DNA of 64,000 nt from CAIWHR01 sp963788185. Its GTDB lineage: Bacteria; Pseudomonadota; Gammaproteobacteria; Burkholderiales; Casimicrobiaceae. The translations under genes were made by a program, and so were the position numbers. Each line of letters begins with the position of its first letter. Position 1 is the first letter of the stretch. Positions 60,118 through 64,000 of the stretch are shown here, in pieces. The notes under the pieces are model-generated. The model worked only from the letters and a program-made list of their open reading frames with translations, ran no database searches and was not told where the DNA came from. The DNA is taken from positions 682,001-746,000 of the forward strand of contig CAWBGE010000017.1 of the NCBI GenBank assembly GCA_963788185.1. The letters run 5' to 3'.

Positions 60118-62172
60118 ATGGTGCCGGTCGTGACGGTCCCCGCCGAAGTCGTCGCCCGTGCCGCCGCGCTGCGGACCGAGATCGATGCCCATGACCACCG
60201 CTATTACGTGCTCGACGCACCGCTCGTCAGCGACGCCGAATACGATGCGCTGTACCGCGAACTGCAGGCGCTGGAAGCACGGTATCCCGAACTGGCGACG
60301 CGCGACTCTCCCACGCAGCGGGTCGGAGGCAAGGCGCGCACCGAGTTTGCGCCGGTGCGTCACGCGGTGCCGATGCTGTCGATTCGAACCGAGACGATCA
60401 TCGGCCCTGCCGGCGCGAGGCAATTCGACGCCCGGATTCGCCGCGATCTGGGCCTTGCAGCTTCCGATCCGCCCGTCGAGTACATGGCGGAACTGAAGTT
60501 CGACGGCCTCGCGATCAGCTTGCGCTACGAAGACGGCGAGCTCGCCGTGGCGGGAACGCGCGGCGACGGCGAGGTGGGCGAGGATGTCACGCAGAATATC
60601 CTGACGATCCGTTCGATTCCGCGCCGGCTGCGCACCGCGTCGCCGCCCCCCGTGCTGGAGGTCCGCGGCGAGGTGTACATGACCCGAGGGGACTTCGAGA
60701 AGCTGAACGAACGGCAGCGTGCCGCAGGCCTGCGCGCCTATGTCAACCCGCGCAATACGGCCGCCGGAGCGGTAAGGCAACTCGACCCTGCAGTCACGGC
60801 GCAGCGGCGTCTGTACTTCTTCGCCTACGGGTTGGGCGCCACTCTGGGCTGGGACCTGCCGGCTACGCAGTCGGAGCTTCTGCGGGCCCTCTCCGCGCTG
60901 GGATTTCCGGTGAACCGCGACGGGCGTGTCGTCCGGGGACCCGAGGAATTGATCGCGTTCTACGAGGAAACCGAGGCGAACCGGGCACGCCTGCCCTTCG
61001 ACATCGATGGTGTGGTCTACAAGGTCAACAGCCTCGAGCGGCAGCGTCAATTGGGCTTTGTCACGCGGGAGCCGCGCTGGGCCGTCGCCCACAAATACGC
61101 AGCCGAAGAAATGCCGACCGAGGTGGTTGCGATCGAAGTGCAGGTGGGCCGCACCGGCGCGGTCACCCCGGTGGCCCGGCTCGCCCCGGTGTTCGTCGGT
61201 GGCGTGACCGTGACCAATGCGACGCTGCACAACGAAGACGAGATTCGGCGCAAGGATGTCCGCGTCGGCGACACCGTCATCGTGCGGCGGGCAGGGGACG
61301 TGATTCCCGAGGTCGTGCGCGTGATCGCCGAGAAGCGACCCGCCGACGCGCGCGAGTTCGTGATGCCGGCCGCGTGCCCCGAATGCGGATCGGCCGTCCT
61401 GCGCCTGCCCGGCGAAGCGGCGGCACGCTGCACTGGCGGCCTCGTTTGTCCGGCGCAGCGCAAGCAGTCGCTGCTGCACTTCGCCAGCCGCCGGGCGCTG
61501 GACATCGAGGGCCTGGGCGACCGGCTGGTCGATCAACTGGTGGACGCCGGGCTCGTGCAAACACCGGTCGATCTGTATCGGCTCGACGTGCCCGCGCTCA
61601 GCGCGCTGGACCGGATGGCCGAGAAATCGGCGGCCAACGTCATCGACGCCATTGCCGCAAGTCGTTCCACCACATTGGCCCGGTTCATCTTCGGACTTGG
61701 AATCAGGCAGGTCGGCGAGGCGACCGCGCGCGACCTCGCGGCGCACTTCGGCAGCCTGGACGCCCTGATCGCCGCCGACGAGAGCCGGTTGCTGCAAGTG
61801 CGCGACGTCGGACCGGTGGTGGCACGGAGCATCGCACGATTTTTCGCCGAGCCGCACAACCGCGAGGTGATCGGCAGGCTTCGTGCTGCAGGTCTGGCCT
61901 GGGAGGAAGGGCCGCCGCGCAGCGCGGATGGGGGAACCCTCGCCGGCCTGACGCTGGTGCTGACGGGAACACTGCCCACGCTTTCTCGTGACGCTGCCAA
62001 GGCGATGATCGAAGGCGCGGGCGGCAAGGTCGCGAGCAGCGTTTCGGCACGCACGGATTTCGTGGTTGGGGGTGCGGACGCGGGCAGCAAGCTCGCGCGG
62101 GCGATCGAGCTTGGCATCCGCGTGCTGGACGAAGAAGGCCTGCGACGCCTCGTCGAAACAGGGGCGGGCTGA
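60118..62172 (+). CDS. ligA: NAD-dependent DNA ligase
   Basis: A 684-residue replicative ligase. The adenylation domain (about 1-325) has the catalytic Lys127 in EYMAELKFDGLAI and DSPTQRVGG. The OB domain follows. The four-Cys zinc finger lies at about 420-447 (CPECGSAVLRLPG … CTGGLVCPAQ). Helix-hairpin-helix repeats and a C-terminal BRCT domain (about 610-684) finish it. All parts are intact. galU follows 37 bases later. Confidence 0.97.
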   Translation: MVPVVTVPAEVVARAAALRTEIDAHDHRYYVLDAPLVSDAEYDALYRELQALEARYPELATRDSPTQRVGGKARTEFAPVRHAVPMLSIRTETIIGPAGARQFDARIRRDLGLAASDPPVEYMAELKFDGLAISLRYEDGELAVAGTRGDGEVGEDVTQNILTIRSIPRRLRTASPPPVLEVRGEVYMTRGDFEKLNERQRAAGLRAYVNPRNTAAGAVRQLDPAVTAQRRLYFFAYGLGATLGWDLPATQSELLRALSALGFPVNRDGRVVRGPEELIAFYEETEANRARLPFDIDGVVYKVNSLERQRQLGFVTREPRWAVAHKYAAEEMPTEVVAIEVQVGRTGAVTPVARLAPVFVGGVTVTNATLHNEDEIRRKDVRVGDTVIVRRAGDVIPEVVRVIAEKRPADAREFVMPAACPECGSAVLRLPGEAAARCTGGLVCPAQRKQSLLHFASRRALDIEGLGDRLVDQLVDAGLVQTPVDLYRLDVPALSALDRMAEKSAANVIDAIAASRSTTLARFIFGLGIRQVGEATARDLAAHFGSLDALIAADESRLLQVRDVGPVVARSIARFFAEPHNREVIGRLRAAGLAWEEGPPRSADGGTLAGLTLVLTGTLPTLSRDAAKAMIEGAGGKVASSVSARTDFVVGGADAGSKLARAIELGIRVLDEEGLRRLVETGAG

Positions 62173-62209
62173 GGCAGGGCACGACATCAACGGGGGAGGC
62201 AGACTCACT

Positions 62210-63079
62210 ATGCGCAGAATCACCAAAGCGGTATTCCCGGTGGCGGGCCTCGGCTCCCGCTTCCTGCCGGCCACCAAGGCGAGCCCGAAGGAAATGCTGC
62301 CGGTCGTCGACAAGCCGCTGATCCAGTATGCGGTGGAAGAGGCCGCCGCGGCAGGGATCACCGACATGATCTTCATCACCGGCCGCAACAAGCGGGCGAT
62401 CGAGGATCACTTCGACAAGGCGTACGAACTCGAGACCGAACTCGAGATGCGCAACAAGACCGAACTGCTCGCGACCTTGCAGGCGGCAACGCCGCCGGGC
62501 ATCAACTGCATCTACATCCGGCAAACCGAGGCCTTGGGCCTGGGTCACGCCGTGCTGTGCGCGGCACCGGTGGTCGGCGACGAGCCGTTTGCCGTGCTCC
62601 TTGCCGACGATCTGATCGACGCCGAGGTTCCGGTGATGCGACAGATGACCGAGCTTGCCGCGCGCGAGGATTGTGCGGTGATCGGCGTGATGAACGTCGC
62701 CGCAGCCGAGACCCGGAACTACGGCATCGTCGAGACGGGCGCTCTGGAGGGACGCGCCGCGCCGATCACGCGGATGGTCGAGAAGCCCAAACCGGGGACG
62801 ACGCCATCGACGCTCGCCGTCGTCGGTCGCTATGTCCTCACCCCGCGGCTGTTCCACCACCTGCGGTCGATGCCCGCGGGCGCTGGCGGCGAGATCCAGC
62901 TCACCGACGGCATATCGCGGCTGCTGGCCGAGGAGCAGGTGCTTGCCTATGCGTTCGAGGGGCGCCGGTACGATTGCGGCGACAAGCTCGGCTATCTCGA
63001 GGCGACCGTCGATTTCGGGCTGAAGCATCCGGAACTGGCCGACGGATTTGCCGCATTCCTGCGTCGCCGGGCCCCATGA
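62210..63079 (+). CDS. galU: UTP-glucose-1-phosphate uridylyltransferase
   Basis: A 289-residue enzyme making UDP-glucose for envelope polysaccharides. The nucleotide-binding motif is FPVAGLGSRFLPATKASPKEML, with DDLIDAEVP and a VEKPKPGTTPS metal/sugar region. GGGGGAGG lies 9-16 bases before the ATG. Its stop overlaps oxyR as ATGA, a rarely seen link to an oxidative-stress regulator. Confidence 0.95.
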   Translation: MRRITKAVFPVAGLGSRFLPATKASPKEMLPVVDKPLIQYAVEEAAAAGITDMIFITGRNKRAIEDHFDKAYELETELEMRNKTELLATLQAATPPGINCIYIRQTEALGLGHAVLCAAPVVGDEPFAVLLADDLIDAEVPVMRQMTELAAREDCAVIGVMNVAAAETRNYGIVETGALEGRAAPITRMVEKPKPGTTPSTLAVVGRYVLTPRLFHHLRSMPAGAGGEIQLTDGISRLLAEEQVLAYAFEGRRYDCGDKLGYLEATVDFGLKHPELADGFAAFLRRRAP

Positions 63080-63981
63080 CACTGAACGAACTCCGGTACA
63101 TCGTCGCGGTGGCGCAGGAGCGCAACTTCGGCCGGGCGGCACAGCGCTGCTTCGTCTCTCAGCCGGCGCTGTCGGTGGCAATTGCGAAGCTCGAGGACGA
63201 ACTCGGGACGCGCCTCTTCGAGCGCGGCAAGAGCGAGATCGGCATCACGCTGGTCGGCGGGCGGATCGTCGAGCAGGCGCAACGGGTGCTGGAGGAATCC
63301 GGGCGCATCAAGGAGATCGCGCAGGCAGGGCGCAATCCGCTGGCGGGTTCGCTGAAGCTGGGTGTCATCTACACGGTCGCGCCGTATCTGTTGCCCGACC
63401 TCATACCCAGCCTGCACGAACTCGCGCCGCAGATGCCGTTAGACATCGAGGAGAACCTGACCGAGAACCTCGAAACCGCGCTCAAGAGCGGACGCATCGA
63501 CGCCGCGATCGTCGCGCTGCCGTTCACGCCGGCGGGGGTGATCACCGAGTTTCTGTACGAAGAGCCGTTCCAGGTCGTCGTCCCGCGTGGGCACAAGTGG
63601 ACGAAGCGGAAATCCATTCGCCCCGACGAGCTTGCGGCCGAACATACGATCCTGCTTGCGGTGGGCAATTGCTTTCGCGATCAGGTGCTCGATGCCTGCC
63701 CCGAGCTCAATCGGGCCGACTCTCACATCGCGCGGACGAGTTCGCTCGAGACGGTGCGCAACATGGTGGCCTCCGGGCTTGGCGTGTCGGTGCTGCCGCG
63801 CGATGCGCTCACGCCCAAATACCACAGCAGCATGGTGGTGCCGATTCCGTTCACGCGGCCCATGCCCACCCGACGCGTCGCGATCGCCTTCCGGAAGAGC
63901 TTTCCGCGCCCGGAGGCGATCGCCGCGATTCGTGGCGCGGTCGCCGGCTGCCGTCCGCAGCGGTCGCGCGCTTCGTCGTGA
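63076..63981 (+). CDS. oxyR: Hydrogen-peroxide sensor OxyR (LysR family)
   Basis: A 301-residue LysR-type activator. The N-terminal helix-turn-helix is ERNFGRAAQRCFVSQPALSVAIAKLEDELG. The redox pair Cys199 and Cys208 lie in GNCFRDQVLDAC, with the same numbering and spacing as E. coli OxyR, so peroxide-triggered disulphide formation is expected. It begins in a four-base overlap with galU, so it is probably translated from the galU message as well as any own promoter. Only 19 bases follow its stop in the window. Confidence 0.92.
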   Translation: MTLNELRYIVAVAQERNFGRAAQRCFVSQPALSVAIAKLEDELGTRLFERGKSEIGITLVGGRIVEQAQRVLEESGRIKEIAQAGRNPLAGSLKLGVIYTVAPYLLPDLIPSLHELAPQMPLDIEENLTENLETALKSGRIDAAIVALPFTPAGVITEFLYEEPFQVVVPRGHKWTKRKSIRPDELAAEHTILLAVGNCFRDQVLDACPELNRADSHIARTSSLETVRNMVASGLGVSVLPRDALTPKYHSSMVVPIPFTRPMPTRRVAIAFRKSFPRPEAIAAIRGAVAGCRPQRSRASS

Positions 63982-64000
63982 GCGGGTGATCGCCGCGTTG

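Noticed and set aside
1..64000. CRISPR array, integrase, prophage or intact insertion sequence
   Set aside because: No spaced direct repeats, transposase motifs, att-like duplications or phage structural genes were seen.

Overview
The window is GC-rich, gene-dense chromosomal DNA. I see no phage, plasmid, integrase, intact insertion sequence or CRISPR array. The core gene order (mucB end–mucD–glutaredoxin–lepA–lepB–DUF4845–rnc–era–recO–pdxJ–nagZ, and smc–zipA–ligA–galU–oxyR), the tandem sugar/amine genes and the intergenic repeat types all point to a betaproteobacterium, probably Burkholderiales or a relative. The genus cannot be fixed from this window.

Layout. 1-9352: envelope-stress, translation and RNA-processing housekeeping genes, all on +, closely packed or overlapping; acpS, often found between pdxJ and nagZ, is absent here. 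9384-19360: a 2-aminoethylphosphonate (AEP) island. The minus-strand unit is phnA (phosphonoacetate hydrolase), phnY (phosphonoacetaldehyde dehydrogenase), an EamA transporter and an IclR regulator. The divergent plus-strand unit is a binding protein, an ATPase, a two-domain permease and phnW (AEP transaminase). phnW carries an apparent one-base deletion in a G run. 19394-21912: a DUF4743/NUDIX hydrolase, a HAD phosphatase and folD, followed by a compound three-hairpin REP-like repeat.

22010-31796 is the most interesting part. A four-gene minus-strand unit encodes a gamma-glutamyl-amide synthetase of the glutamine synthetase family, an iron-type alcohol dehydrogenase, a class-I glutamine amidotransferase hydrolase and an aldehyde dehydrogenase. 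It is divergent from an FAD oxidoreductase, a 4x[4Fe-4S] ferredoxin, a tungsten-type aldehyde:ferredoxin oxidoreductase and a MoaD-like protein. The enzyme set fits catabolism of an amino alcohol (ethanolamine-like) through gamma-glutamylated intermediates, with a second, tungsten-dependent route for the aldehyde. This is an inference from gene content.

31891-38899: an unknown small protein, an EamA transporter, gluconokinase, a cystathionine beta-lyase-like enzyme, and a branched-chain/amide ABC importer with a fused LivH-LivM permease and only one ATPase. 39164-42691: a single 1175-residue flavo-iron-sulfur protein that joins a GltD-like module to a PyrK-like module; its promoter region carries two separate 11-bp tandem repeats. 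42722-50514: small membrane and zinc-ribbon proteins, ArfB, a FGGY kinase and a hydroxyacid dehydrogenase pair, gnd, tRNA-Thr(CGT), a MarC protein and a DUF6502 protein. 50511-52580: a lipoprotein built of repeated DUF5666-like units. 52700-63981: rlmB, an M20 amidohydrolase, a lipoprotein, smc, zipA, ligA, galU and an OxyR that keeps both redox cysteines.

Limits: no database search or alignment was possible. Family calls rest on recognised motifs, length and neighbourhood; substrates in the catabolic clusters are inferred. Promoters and terminators were read by eye.
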